Positions 38,031 through 50,964 of a stretch of DNA of 64,000 bases are shown one piece after another. The DNA lies in assembly GCF_018991925.1 (NCBI RefSeq), contig NW_024727688.1, forward strand, positions 186,001 through 250,000. The letters are read 5' to 3'. Under the pieces are notes generated by a model. That model made no database searches. It saw only the letters and a program-made list of their open reading frames with translations, and was not told where the DNA came from. Each line of letters starts with the position of its first letter. Within the stretch, counting starts at the first letter, position 1. The position numbers and the translations under genes were made by a program. This stretch comes from Homarus americanus. Lineage: Eukaryota; Arthropoda; Malacostraca; Decapoda; Nephropidae.

Positions 38031-38076
<46 letters not shown>
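38031..38076. repeat. (GT)n microsatellite
   Basis: About 23 GT units, followed by a C/T-rich stretch (38085-38365) in which CTCCCCAC-like units recur. Confidence 0.96.
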
Positions 38077-38077
<1 letters not shown>

Positions 38078-38529
38078 CATATACTCCTTCCTAAGTCCTT
38101 TATCTCTTCGCCTCTCACCTTTCTGACCCCTTGTAGATACCACCTCCACTCCCTACATTCTCCTCTCCCAACTTCCTGCCCCCCCCCTCTCCCCACTCCC
38201 CACCTTCTCCTCTCCCCACTCTCCCAATCTCTACCTTCTCCTCCCACCCCAACTCACCACCTATCCCTTCCCCACCCTACTCCCCACCTCTCTCAATACC
38301 CTCTCCACACCACGCCCACTCCTCATCTCCCCACATCCACTCCTCATCTCCCCAGACCTCCCAAAACACGAACAGAACGAACAATTAGTCTCAGATTACG
38401 GGGCGGAAGGGGAAAATTAAACGCGCGTTCTTTCACTATTTCCTCCACGATTCTGCCGGTTCATTGCCTATTTTCCAGGTCAGAGGGCAGGGAAGAATAT
38501 CGTGGGGGGGGGGGGAGGGGGGTTACTAT

Positions 38530-38815
38530 CCTCAGTTATATTACAACTTAATTTAACCTAACTTATCATAACGTAACATTACGTCATTTACTTTAACCTA
38601 AACTTTGTCTAACGTACCATTACTTAACTTACATTAACTAAGGATATAACTTAACCTAACATAACTCAATTTAACCAAATATAACCTAGCCAAACCTACC
38701 CCACTAACCAAACATACCCTATCTTAAATTAAATTAAGGTAACACAGCTTAATTTAACCTATCATGACCTAACCTAACTTAACATAGTTTACTTTAACCT
38801 AACCCCTTTAGCATG
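38530..38815. repeat. Decayed TAACC (telomere-complement) tract
   Basis: Over about 285 bp, AACCTAAC, TTAACCTAA and similar words recur at irregular intervals. This fits a heavily mutated array of CCTAA, the complement of TTAGG. A C-poor pentamer array of other origin cannot be excluded. Confidence 0.65.
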
Positions 38816-39095
38816 ATGGAGAGTTAAAATAGAGACTTAACAAAATACTCTTCATATATATCAGAATATTTTGTATCTAATTGAGGGACGAAGGCAATGG
38901 TTTATGCATAATAATCACCGTATATGTACTTAAATATGTACTGTAGTATGTAAGACCCAGTAACCTGTACAATCATCTTAAACGTGAATCAAAGCCTTGG
39001 AATGGTGTGCTGAAAATGTACTTCAGAACTATACATTTGAGACACGTAACATAGCCTGGAGTTGAGTACTAAAAATTATACTTCAGGGATGTACG

Positions 39096-39206
39096 TAAAC
39101 CCCTTGAGTACGATATTAAACCCCTTGAGTACGATATTAAACCCCTTGAGTACGATATTAAACCCCTTGAGTACGATATTAAACCCCTTGAGTACGATAT
39201 TAAACC
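39096..39206. repeat. 21-bp tandem repeat, 5 copies
   Basis: CCCCTTGAGTACGATATTAAA repeats without error at 39100, 39121, 39142, 39163 and 39184. Confidence 0.97.
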
Positions 39207-39438
39207 CTCCATATAGAATGAATTAGACCTGTAAGACACCATAAATCCCTGCTGTACTTTGACTTGATTCCTTCACCATAATGTCTTAACTCTTTCAATA
39301 CTTTAAGTGCGATGTCTTTAAATCATTGTATTAAGGCGTTAGTGTAATACTTCAATACATAATATATATAAACGTGTAGTTATATATAGAGGAATTATAA
39401 TCTATCGGTATTACATATATTTGTCTTTCACAGGTTCT

Positions 39439-39440
<2 letters not shown>
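39207..39440. other. AT-rich non-coding DNA
   Basis: Nothing recognised. Confidence 0.5.

Positions 39441-39483
<43 letters not shown>
39441..39483. repeat. (GT)n microsatellite
   Basis: About 21 GT units. Confidence 0.97.
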
Positions 39484-39484
<1 letters not shown>

Positions 39485-39909
39485 GGTACCTTTAATTAAT
39501 CAAGTAGAAAAAAATGGCCTTACTCGATACCTTAAGGACCATTGTAAATACCTCTATCAAGTACGTGATCCGGAAACAGTGAACCAAATAAACGCCAGAG
39601 ATTCACTATTTACTCTCGTGCTCAATCAATACTTAACGATGTATATGCAAAGGTACTGTACTGTCAGGGATAGATTGAAGTGGTTGTACCCTGAGGATGT
39701 ATGCTAATAGAGGGTACTAGAGTGGGTCGCCCTTCAAGTGTTTACTCTGAGGAGTCTAGCAGAAAAGGGGAGTGGGTGGTTTTGGAGGGTGTACTCATAT
39801 GTCCTTCTCGAGGGGCACCGTCTTAAAAAAAAAAACTTCCAAGGAGGAGATGAAACCACGGGACCTGATCTGGAGCAACTTGGTAACATACTGAACATTA
39901 GACCATGGG

Positions 39910-39910
39910 A

Positions 39911-39954
<44 letters not shown>

Positions 39955-39957
39955 AAA
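39910..39957. repeat. (GAAA)n microsatellite
   Basis: About 12 GAAA units followed by purine-rich sequence to about 40100. Confidence 0.96.
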
Positions 39958-40469
39958 GTACGAGAATTTAAAGGCAGAACAAATTACAGAGAAAGAGAAA
40001 AAGAGAGAGGGAAGATAAGAAGTAAAAAGGAGAGACAGATAAAGACAGAAACGAAAAAGAGAAAGAGGAGAAGGGAGGAGACAGAGAGAAACACAACAAA
40101 ACTGAACAAACAGAAACACTCAAAACACCAATAAAAAAAAACACAAAGGGGGAATAAGAGCGATAGGAAATGATACAGATAATGGAAAAGGGAAAGAAGC
40201 AGTTATGGGAACGGACGAGGAAGGCGATGCTCATTTGTCTTTTAAATTACCCTATTCGGGATATTAATGTCAATAAACGGGCCGCTCAAGTCGGTAGATG
40301 AGGTCGAACCAGGTTGGATCACGGTTCTACAGCTTGAATCAGGTCGATCATGGTCGAAATTAAACCAAACTGGGTGAGATATACTATACTATAGGTGATC
40401 CCTGGTCGAAGATGGTCGATTGAGGTGGAGTTTTGTGGGGCATCAGCTGAAACGTTGTCCAGCCATCTC

Positions 40470-40705
<236 letters not shown>

Positions 40706-40997
40706 ACCTCCTCTCCCCCACCCAACCCAGATGACAGCCCCAACACAGATTAAACTGTATAGCAGTTCCTTAATGGTGTATGACCTCATTTATCATCCCC
40801 CTCGCTCTAGTTTTTTGTGATAATGTCATTTGCTGTAGCCACTGTAATATCCTAAAAGACTCTCATACCAAAAAGAAAACACTGAAGAATATGTTTGTAT
40901 ATACTGTAATAAATTTTGCGTAATGGTAAATAATCACTGAGTTTACCACTACTAAAAATGAATGAATGAAAGAATATTTGAAATAAAACATAAGTAT

Positions 40998-41023
40998 ACT
41001 ACGACTACTATTACTACTACTAT

Positions 41024-41120
<97 letters not shown>

Positions 41121-41121
41121 C
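40998..41121. repeat. (ACT)n-(AAT)n compound microsatellite
   Basis: (ACT)n with two ATT interruptions (40998-41066) passes directly into (AAT)n (to 41121). Confidence 0.96.
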
Positions 41122-41633
41122 TTACTCTGACTTACAGTGACGTAAGTTTCAAAATATTTCACTTTCGAGTAAAAAATTAAGGGGAAATATCTGCCATAAG
41201 CTGTATTTTTTCCTACCTGAGCAGAGCAGTTCAAAGTAAGTTACTGACACGTGGATATTTAACAAGTTATTAATTTTAGTTCCGAGAAATTCTCCCAGGA
41301 GACATAACTACAGCAGAAAGGAGGGGGGGTGGGGGGGGGGCTCGGCAGTACACCATAAATAAGTCTCAATCTTCATGGGTTAAAACCTCGTGTTAGCCGC
41401 CTTAGTGCCGCCTGTTATACCGTAGTCGGCCAGCAGGCACCGAGACCCTCCCAGGGGGCCAACACGAGTGCCATGGAGGGGCCACACGGAAATTGTCGAG
41501 TTAAAAGAAAAGTCGGTTATAGGAACCAATAAAAATAATGACGATAATGATGATAATAATAATGGACCCAATATATCTTTCTCAAACTACTGAAATGAGA
41601 AATAATAAATCAGGTGATCCTGGTAATTTGCCC

Positions 41634-41638
<5 letters not shown>

Positions 41639-41690
<52 letters not shown>
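41639..41690. repeat. (CT)n microsatellite
   Basis: About 25 CT units with one TT interruption. It forms a pyrimidine tract just before an AG at 41707-41708. Confidence 0.97.
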
Positions 41691-41708
41691 TGAGCCTCAC
41701 TATCTCAG

Positions 41709-41945
41709 GGTTGGGTGGACGCGGTTCTCGACCTGACCCTATTAGATTCCTGCCGCCCGAGAGGATCCTTGAGGATGTGGGTCATCACTGGAACACGCGG
41801 TGCCCCGAGGAGGATGCACCTTAATACTACCACGAGATGGATGCATGTTTACAGAGGCAAATATCTTCTCGTTCTGCCGGTGCAGCCTACAGTGTACCGC
41901 CGTGGTCAAGTGTTCCATTGTGAAGAAAACAGAATCATATCATAA
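41709..41945 (+). other. Exon-like segment after a consensus 3' splice site
   Basis: A long pyrimidine tract and CACTATCTCAG resemble a 3' splice acceptor. The next ~235 bp are GC-richer than the surroundings. One frame stays open to a TAA at 41943 (starting WVDAVLDLTLLDSCRPRG). Another has protein-like sequence (RFLPPERILEDVGHHWNTRC) but hits TAA at 41822 and then stays open to a TGA near 41920. Neither protein was recognised. It could be a terminal exon, a decayed exon or chance. Confidence 0.2.
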
Positions 41946-44400
41946 CATTGATAACACCGTTGAAATAAGTTAACTAACGTATTTATTTTTCTCACCTCAT
42001 TTCGTATCTTTTATTGCGATCACCGGGTAGTTTAACGCTCTGAGCTGTTACCTTTAAAGTAATTCTTCAGTGGCAGTAGATTATCCCTTCAAGCCAACTG
42101 CTTCTGGGCGACACCGGTCAAAGGTATGTGTCACTATGTCAAGAAAATAATTAATAGCCCCGTGTTGGTGCGGCAGTAGAGGAGAGTACTGTGGACCGCT
42201 GCCGACGACCTGGTGTATATTAGTTTAAACTTGTCTTGGTGAACTATGTCTAGCATTACAGAGTGACCACCGTGTCTACATAACAAGGTCAAACATCCTG
42301 ACCCACGACACCAAATCCTAAGATATCAAAAATTTTAGATAACAAGGATATAAAATACTGTTTACTGACCTTATTAGAGCCATTGTTATGATATATTTAC
42401 AATGCCTGGTTGAGATTCATCGTTTTATCTTAAAATGATCGTTTCCACATCCCTTACCCCCCCCCCCTCCCACCACCTGCCCTACACCAGAGGAAACTAC
42501 ACATCCCCAAGTCCCTCTCCTGATAAAGTGCACTATATTCTCTTGATAATTAAAAAATAAAAGGTTCATTGTTCCAGTGTTAGACAGTTGTATTCTCCAT
42601 GGAGTTATAAATCCCGACAAAAAATACAAATAAATAAATAAAAAATACAGCCCCATCTCTCCTGGCGTCAATAATACCTCTGCAGCGGTGAGCTTCGTCA
42701 TCCACAACGATTTTATATTTCCGTGTTCGTCTCTATTTGTATTTGAGTTCAAGAGGTTACATTCACTGGGTCAGGTACACTCTCAACTACCTGTGTATAG
42801 TTGTAAAAATATCACCCCCCACCAACCCAACAATATATTCGTTCTATACCTCCAACTGTTCCACCAACTAAATGTTTTTAATTATTTTTTTAAGTCTAAT
42901 GTTTGGTAATATCCTCAGCAAGTTTTTATCTTAAGGAATATTTCACATCAGTATTGTATCTACAGGTCAGTGTCAACCAGCTTACTTTATGAGCTATATA
43001 TGAACACTTTAAAACACTCACTGTCCCCGTGTCTCTCATTGTGTCAAGCTATTCACTTCAGGATCATAGTCAGTTGTCACGGTATTCAGTATATGGACGG
43101 CTCTTGTCTGCACAGTTTCTTTGTACAACTCTGCTCACCACCGTTTATTAAGGGAGGCTCCTCAGAGACTCTTAAAGTAATCGTATACACGTCCTTCTAT
43201 ATATTGTTAATTTACTATATCATTCATCTCGTGTAGGGATATCCTATAAGAATAATATATCCAAAATAACTCTACTATTATTGTGGTAAAATGCCTCTGT
43301 TGCTCAGGTGCCCAAAACTACCAATAACAAACTTTTATATAATTATAACACAAACTCTCCATTATCATGTTAGTTGTTACAGTTCAGTGTCCTCAGTATG
43401 ATAGCATCTGTAACAGTGGCACTAATCTCACGTCTTAAAATATCTCGACTAGTCCGGAGCTAAAAATATCCACACCGAGGTCTTAGTTTATAATGTCCAC
43501 GAAATAATGATGGTAGTCGAGGCTCGGTGTACCTAATTTTGCTGCAGTACCTCAACAGGGCGCTCCCCACAGCCAAGCGTTCCACCTCCCACAGGGAAAC
43601 TTTGCTCGATAAGAGAGAATGTATATTTCCAGTCGCTGAAACTGTTTAACTTTTTTAACTGTTATGGTCAATTTTGTGTGCTGGAGAACCCCAAAGTACA
43701 CTGTTATCAACACCTCCGGTAATTGCTATTGTCCCAACGACACCTCAGGGGCTACTGAAGGAACTTTTCTCCCCAGCAGTTGGCGAAACACAACACACTA
43801 CATTAATGTTTTCGCAGTTCTGTCACTGGCCATATAATATGATTAGTTAAGAACATTCTTTTGTTTATTATTTTGGTGACATGTTGAAGTAAATGCTACC
43901 GTACTATGCTGTAATTTTGTTTAATATGGAAAAATACTATTACTTTGGTTTTTAATTTTCACTTTTAAAAATATGATATAAATACTGTGGGATTTTTTTT
44001 TATTATTATTTTCGTGACATACTGAAGGAGAAGATGAAATAAGAACAGAGAAGGGAGAGGAAAACAGAAAATAAAAGAAGATAAAAAAACAAAGAAGAAC
44101 AGAGAAAAGAGAAAGAAAAAACAAAACAAAATAAACGTAACAATAATACACCACAATAAACTCCAGGAAATTAGAGTAGAACACAAACACAACAAACTCG
44201 AACTAAATGAAGGTTAAAAGCAGACATCAAGCAGTGTGTGGCGGCCATGTTACTGCTCCTCCAAGATACAACATTCATGAACAGTAAAATGTGATCTTTT
44301 ATCTGTGGCGCCGCTGTGATAGTCCTCGATGTCTCGGGCTGATGCACAGAGAGGTTTACACAGCTCTTACCTCTCTTTGTTTTTTGTCCTTTATAAACAT
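41946..44400. other. Gene-free AT-rich DNA
   Basis: No gene or long repeat recognised. Confidence 0.5.
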
Positions 44401-44405
44401 CATCT

Positions 44406-44455
44406 ATGTATGTATGTATGTATGTATGTATGTGAGAACTACAAGCGTATATACC

Positions 44456-44492
<37 letters not shown>

Positions 44493-44531
44493 GCCTCCGG
44501 TAATAAAAATATAGGAATTCTTCTCCCCACG

Positions 44532-44573
<42 letters not shown>

Positions 44574-44707
44574 TGGGAAAACATTTGTATATGACGAGAA
44601 TAACAGCGAGTTTTACCCAGGGAAAAACTGCTACACCAGACATCGACAAACTCTCTGTCTGTCTGTCTGTCACGTCCTATCTCGTTCTATTGATCAAACT
44701 TAGCATA

Positions 44708-44748
<41 letters not shown>
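44406..44748. repeat. Microsatellite cluster
   Basis: (TATG)n at 44406-44433, (GT)n at 44459-44489 and 44534-44571, a short (CTGT)n at about 44655-44670 and (CT)n at 44709-44748 lie within 350 bp. Confidence 0.95.
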
Positions 44749-44751
<3 letters not shown>

Positions 44752-44869
44752 GAGTAGGGAACATGTAGCATGAATTATAGGCTGAGAGTCGCAGCTCCGT
44801 GCCAAATGTGCGCTGAGAGGTGATTCGCTTCATTACAGGGAGGATAATACCCACTATATGGCGTCATGC

Positions 44870-45240
44870 TGCCAGGGAGACGGTGGAGGGAGGAAGGGAG
44901 AAAAAGGAGAGGGGAGGAAGAGGGCGAGAAGGAGAGAAAATAAGGGGGAGAAATGAAATGCGGTAAGAAGAGAGGAGGAGGAGAGAAGAGGTAGGGAGGA
45001 GGAGAGAAGAGGTAGGGAGAGAAAGAAAGGCTGGGGTAGGAGGTAGGGAGGAGGGAGAAGAAGAACTCGCTGCCAAGGAGATGTGGAACGAAATAAGAGA
45101 GGAAGAGAGAGAGAAAGAGAAAAGGTAGGAGGGAATAATAGACAATAAGGAGAAAGGAGGAAGGGCAAAAAGGAACAAGGAAGGGAGAAAGAAAACAAGG
45201 GAAACAGTTTAGTGGGGGAAGACAAGAGGATATAAGAAAC
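44870..45240. repeat. Purine-rich tract
   Basis: Nearly all A/G on the + strand; a short unit GGAGGAGAGAAGAGGTAGGG is duplicated at about 44980-45020. Confidence 0.85.
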
Positions 45241-45342
45241 ATACTCACGCAATCATAGATGCACTCACTCTTACACACACTTACCTGCACTTACTCACAC
45301 ACACACTCTTCAATGCACTCTCTCCCTCACATACATGTATGA

Positions 45343-45348
<6 letters not shown>

Positions 45349-45384
<36 letters not shown>

Positions 45385-45421
45385 GCAAGCATTCTTCTCT
45401 CTCGCTCTCACCCACACCCAA

Positions 45422-45448
<27 letters not shown>
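45349..45448. repeat. Two (CA)n microsatellites
   Basis: (CA)n at about 45349-45382 and 45421-45448. Confidence 0.95.
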
Positions 45449-45452
<4 letters not shown>

Positions 45453-45939
45453 GAAAGAAAGAGATAAATATGCAATAAAGAGAGAAAAAGAAAAAAAAAG
45501 AGACCAGATAACGAAATGAGAGAAAGAAGAGAGAGAGAGAGGGGGGGATGGTGCACGGAAGCAGTAATCAGAATAAGAGGAGATTAGGCATAAAGTTCCA
45601 TTATGAGAGGAGGATAATGCGGAGTTAGGGAGGCTCAGAAGACACCCAGAATGGAAGGTAATTTTTATTGCTTCCTCGACGTTTTTTTCTCTTTACTCTC
45701 TTCCAAAAGCCTTCATGATTTCTCTTTATTATTATTATTATTTCCCTCAAAAATTGCCAAGGATTTTGTGTCCTTTTGTGTGGCATTGTGTTAAGGAGGT
45801 TTTGGAGGAAGTGTGGGAGGTGGTAGAGGGAGGGTGTGTTAAGGTGGTATTGAGGGATAGTTGAGGGATTGTGGGAAGGTTGGATGGGGAGTATTGAAGT
45901 AGTGGAAGGGGAAATTGGTGGGAGGGTTTTAGTTAGTAG

Positions 45940-46300
45940 ATGAGAACGAGTAGGAGAAGGGAGGAGGGAGGTTTAATGGGTGGGAGGTGTGGGTAGGAGG
46001 GAGGGAGGGAAAGAGGAGGAGAGAGAGAGAGATGGGGGAAGAAGATTGAAGAGGAATGGGGTGAGGAAAGTAAAGGGGAAGATGGGGAGAGGAAAGGGAG
46101 AAGAAGGGAGGGAAGGGGGAAATGGGAGGAGAGGAAGGGGTAGAAGAGGGGAGAGCAAGGAGTAGAAGAAAGGATAGGAAGGGGAGAGAGGAGAAAGAAA
46201 GGGGGAGTACAGGGGAGAGGGAGGGGGAAGAGCAGAGAGGAAATGGGGAAGAAATGGGAAGGGGGAAGAGGAAGGAGGGGAAGCCGGGGTGGGGGGGGGA
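45940..46300. repeat. Long purine tract (A/G)
   Basis: About 350 bp almost free of C on the + strand. Open frames on both strands (Arg/Glu/Gly-rich and Pro/Ser/Leu-rich) are compositional. Confidence 0.85.
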
Positions 46301-46429
46301 GACATTTCAGAGACAACAATTTCCAGTTTTCTGTGAATTGTCTTTACATGAGTTTCCGTTTGTGAGCATTTTATTATATTCCCTGGGAGTTGTGTCATGG
46401 AGCCGTGCCGCTAGTTTATTTGTCTTTAT

Positions 46430-46680
46430 ATTCCCACTTCCTCCCGCATTCTCATTGTATTTTCTCTCTCCGTCACTGTTCTCCTTCCTGTCCTACCTCC
46501 ACTCTTCCTGTATGTTTTCTCTCTCTTCCATCCTCCTCCTTCCTTCTCCTCCCTCTCTCCTTCCTTCTCCCTCCTCTACCTCCTCCATCTACTGCAACTC
46601 GTACCTCCTGCAACGCCCCCTCCCTCCCTCCCTCCCTCCCTCCTCCTCCATCTTCCCTCATCCTATCCTGAGCCAAAGGA
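46430..46680. repeat. Pyrimidine tract facing the purine tract
   Basis: About 250 bp of C/T-rich sequence on the same strand, ending in (CCCT)n near 46618-46642. Confidence 0.85.
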
Positions 46681-46689
46681 CGCCTTCCA

Positions 46690-46975
46690 TAGGTCGTTTC
46701 ACCAACCACCACCATCACCACTACCACTATTATACCACCACCACTACCAACCTGACTACCATCATTCCTACCACCAACACTACCAACATGACTACCACCA
46801 TTCCTACCAACACTACCAACATGACTACCACCATTCCTACCACCGACACTATCAACATGACTACCACCATTCCTACCACCACTACCAACATGACTACCAC
46901 CATTACTACCACCACCACCATCACCACTACCACCATTCCTACCACCACCACTACCAACCTGACTACCACCACGTC
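46690..46975. repeat. Degenerate CCACCA/CTACCA-type array
   Basis: Units such as AACATGACTACCACCATTCC and CTACCACCACTACC repeat with variable length. The Thr-rich and Val-rich frames are translations of this repeat. Confidence 0.9.
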
Positions 46976-47045
46976 ATGAGGCCAAAGTTTACCCTTGGCT
47001 TCATGACCCTTCCTTCCCCCATTCTCTGGGTTTATGACCCTGAAG

Positions 47046-47048
<3 letters not shown>

Positions 47049-47092
<44 letters not shown>
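47049..47092. repeat. (CA)n microsatellite
   Basis: About 22 CA units. Confidence 0.97.
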
Positions 47093-47094
<2 letters not shown>

Positions 47095-47559
47095 TTTCAT
47101 CTCCCTTTCCGATATGCCTTTTTTTCCCTCTACTAACTCCTACTTTCCCCCCTATAAACAAAATTCCCACACTTTACGTAGCAATAAATTCCAGATCAAT
47201 TTCAGAATTTTTTTTTAAGTATACTGAAGTATTTTTCAAAGTTTCAAAAACAAAACCCACTAAATTATTTCCATCAAATTCCAGGCTCTTATTTCTCAGT
47301 CAGTGTCTCTCAGGGGCACTCACACGTTTCTCAAGATCTCAAAACAACAGTCAGTATAGAATCGTCACTAAAAGACCCAGAGTTAATAAAAGTAATATCT
47401 TTCCAATAAACAAAAAATAAAAGAGACTTAAAAGCTTATATGTTGAAGTGTTATTACCTCATATATCCTATTACTTCACCTTTTATAACACGAAACAATT
47501 AAAAAAAATCCCCTCCACGTCTTCAAAAAATAGGGAAAAAATCATCTCGTCTTTTCACA

Positions 47560-47591
47560 TTCTTCTTCTTCTTCTTCTTCTTCTTCTTCTT
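47560..47591. repeat. (TTC)n microsatellite
   Basis: About 10 TTC units; a C/T-rich stretch lies at 47640-48060. Confidence 0.95.
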
Positions 47592-48064
47592 GCAAATTTT
47601 AAGGTACATCTTCGCTCGGGACAAACAAAATTGTAACCCCATGTATTTCCCCCCTCCCAGTTTTCCCCGGAATCTTTCTTATACTTCCTTGTTTCCCTCC
47701 TCACACTTCCTTCGTTTCCCTTAACATGCCACTTCTTTTTTCCCTCACTTCTTTTTTTGTCGCTTCACACTTCTTTCATTCCTTATCCTCTCACACTTCT
47801 TTCTTCTCCTCACACTTATTTCTTATTTTTACTTTCACTCTCCCTTCTTCTTTCCCCCTCACACTTCTTTCTTCCCCCCCTCAAACCCTATCCCACATTT
47901 ATTTTCCTCTCCCCTTTCTCTTCCCTAAAAATTTCGTTATTTCCTGACATTTCCTCAATGTTTCAGTCACATTTCCTTTTTCCCTCTTTATATTTCCTCC
48001 GTCATCTCTTTCCTTTCTCCATTTTCTTCTCAAACCACACACCAAATTATTATAATTTCCGTTC

Positions 48065-48915
48065 TTATATTTTTTATATATTTTTTTAACCATCCTCTGT
48101 TCCATATTTAATTATTATATGTACCTGTAAATAGTCTATTTCTATATAATCTATCACTATATATCTCTATTTAATTTATCTCTATAATCTATCTCTTTTT
48201 AATCCATCCCAACGTAACTAAACTACAAGTTGCTGTCGGCCTAAACAACCACAAATTATTCCTTCATCAATCATATAAATTCTAAGTTAGTGTCATCAGG
48301 TTCAGCTATCTATATCGGCCTCATTTATTCCATCAACATTAGTTCTAAATGCAAAAAAAAAGGAGGAAAATAAAAGTAAATGGTAGAGGAGGTGTAAGGC
48401 AAGTATAAAAAGAGGAAGATATTAAGTGAGACATTATGTTAGAATATACCAAACACACCCTCCTCCACCTGTCTATCAACACTGCAGGAAGTTGGATTGC
48501 GAGGGTCGTTCAGGCTGTCAGTATCCCACACCAAATAACTAAAATGTCCCTGATTCAAAATTATTCTTTCAGTATCATCTACCGTTATATTTAAGAATAC
48601 GAACATACTAACTAGGCGCTGGAACGAGTTAATATTTTCCTAAAACTTCGAGTGACACGTCAACAAAGTGCGGCCATATTGGTTCTGGGGAGGAACCTCC
48701 TTTGGCCATGCAGTTCTCTGTTGATTGAATTTTACAGCTAGGACGCGGGCTGGTTAGTGCGCACAGGGTAAAAGTTTGTCTTCTTAAATGAGTCAGCGAA
48801 TCAGTCTGTCAGTCACTCAATCTGCCAGCCAAGATTGGACTTCACAGAGCTACTTGAAGCAGTTAAAAAATATTCCCATTTTCTTCTCTTCTGTCTTCGT
48901 GGTCTCGTAACATTT
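48065..48915. other. Gene-free DNA
   Basis: One copy of the GTCA-flanked dispersed motif lies at about 48786-48860. Otherwise nothing was recognised. Confidence 0.5.
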
Positions 48916-48917
48916 AT

Positions 48918-49162
48918 TTACCTACTGTATCTACCCATACTACGGGTGGTCATGCCAAGGGAAGGGGTCCAGTAGCCTGTATAGGATTCATTGTTTCTGA
49001 TAGTCTTGTCAGCGGCTATTTTGAACCCCAGTACTGTTCTCAGTCTCATAGCCTGAGCTGGTAGACTGTTCCATATGTCTAGCACCATATGTGTGAAGTA
49101 GTATATCGTGGCCTCTCGTGTTGGCTCTGTCCAGATTACTTTTACATTATTTAACAGGATTC
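48918..49162 (-). pseudogene. LINE reverse transcriptase C-terminal remnant
   Basis: The minus strand encodes about 80 codons ending at a TAA at 48918. It contains THMVLDIWNSLPAQAMRL followed by TVLGFKIAADKTI, a close match to the C-terminal WNSLP...SVNSFK...LD signature of many animal LINE reverse transcriptases. AATAAA overlaps the stop (TAAATAAATG). Upstream an in-frame TGA (about 49169) ends the frame, so only the extreme C-terminus survives. It is distinct in sequence from the LINE at 3 kb. Confidence 0.65.
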
Positions 49163-49458
49163 ATGAATATAAATTTTATTTCATATATTTTTTAACTTCT
49201 CTCGCTTTCACTATACTGTATATCTGTCCAGTGTACCGTGTATAAACTGCATCATACATTCTGCACTATTTCACCGTGTTCACATTTTTTTCTCTCTCTA
49301 AAACCTCTGAGGTGAAGAAATCCAGGTATCCACAGAGATTGTTCGTTGCCTGGTTATAACATCCGAAGGGCCAGTTTTATTCAGCAAGTTATACAGCGAA
49401 TTTCACATTTCTGTTGTTGTGCGCTCCATGGGGCCGGGAATCCTCCATGCATTACGGC

Positions 49459-49581
49459 ACACACACACACACACACACCGCTGAATTTACCAACGTTCAC
49501 CATATCAACGATGCAAAAATGTACCGGTGGACTTAATTTGTGTTTTGTTTAGTCGATGCTCTAATGTGTTTGTTTTGCGTT

Positions 49582-49637
<56 letters not shown>
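49459..49637. repeat. (CA)n and (GT)n microsatellites
   Basis: (CA)n at about 49459-49478 and (GT)n at 49583-49637. Confidence 0.95.
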
Positions 49638-49640
<3 letters not shown>

Positions 49641-49836
49641 AAGGAAATTATTTAAGAATTTAACATACAAATCGACAACATTCGTACACAAGCGTCACAG
49701 TCCAACTCGCCCCAGGATGACAGTCCATCCTATTGCCTTGACTTCATCCATCGTGTCTGCAAGCATAAACAAACTTAAGGCGATTAAATACAAGGGAGCT
49801 GAACCCGGATGTTTGTGTGGCGGATTCTGGTGGTGC

Positions 49837-49838
<2 letters not shown>

Positions 49839-49894
<56 letters not shown>

Positions 49895-49911
49895 TGTGTG
49901 TGCGCGTGTGT
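49839..49911. repeat. (GT)n microsatellite with interruptions
   Basis: About 35 GT-type units, with CT and GC interruptions near the end. Confidence 0.96.
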
Positions 49912-49949
49912 ATGTGAGGCGACTGTCTGTATCTGATCACTTATTTGAT

Positions 49950-50600
49950 AAAGAATTCAAGTATGTCTGCATCATTCCTCCAAAACGGAAATAATTCCTC
50001 GTACAAACTTGACATATCCGGCTCATATACCTGCAATGACAACCTTGGCGGTCAAAAAGACTACAGGTCAAGGTTACAGCTCTGGACTATGCCACCCTCA
50101 AGTGAGAGTTAAAACTTTCCTCCCATAAACTAACTTCTGAATTATTATGTCAGTACTGTACTCTGATCCCTCGAGAATATGTATTGACTAACCTACTTTA
50201 TTAATGCTGGGTCATCTTTGGCTGCCTTAAGTCAATCCAATGTTCGCCTTTGCTGACCCGAATAATGGAAGTTTATTTTCAAGGGGATATTAACGCAACT
50301 AGTATCTAAATCTCGGTCAGTCATATTACTAAATCTATTGGTTGATATTAGACTCGTTTGATAAGGTCATAATTGTTGTAGTTATATATTCACGTTATTT
50401 CTAGTAATTAATTCGACTAACTGTGGGTGTTGGTCCCTCGTGAGTCATGTTTGGTACCCGTGTAAATTACAGTGTTGTAATTTTTGTATATCTGTAATTA
50501 CATTGTTGATCAGTAATTTTAATAACTGAATATTAATCGCCCATGGATTGTAAGTATTAAATACACTTCCCACATAGTAATCCTGTAAGGTAACGTGAAC
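49950..50600. other. AT-rich non-coding DNA
   Basis: Nothing recognised. Confidence 0.5.
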
Positions 50601-50601
50601 A

Positions 50602-50659
50602 TAGGTTAGGTTAGGTCAAATTAGATTAGATTAGGTTAAGTTGGATTAGGTTAGGTTAT
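50602..50659. repeat. Interstitial TTAGG-like block
   Basis: GGTTAGGTTAGG is followed by mutated units (GATTAGATTAGG, GGTTAAGTTGG) and GGTTAGGTTA. Confidence 0.85.
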
Positions 50660-50749
50660 GACTGGTGCTCATTTGATCTATCATCTTTAACCTCCCACAT
50701 GAGAGCTGTGTTCTGGCGATACTCCTTTGTTTTGATCCATAATCCCTCG

Positions 50750-50878
50750 GGTAACTCTTCCCCAGTGTCTCTTTCTTCCTCTCATCACTATTAATCTCCC
50801 TTCTCACTTTCTCTCCTCTCATTCTCCCTTTATCTCTTCTCAGTCTCCCTTTAAATCGTCTCAGTCTCCCTTTAAATC

Positions 50879-50964
<86 letters not shown>

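Noticed and set aside
46122..46979. 285-codon + strand ORF
   Set aside because: It joins a purine tract, a pyrimidine tract and a CCACCA-type repeat; residues change abruptly with base composition.
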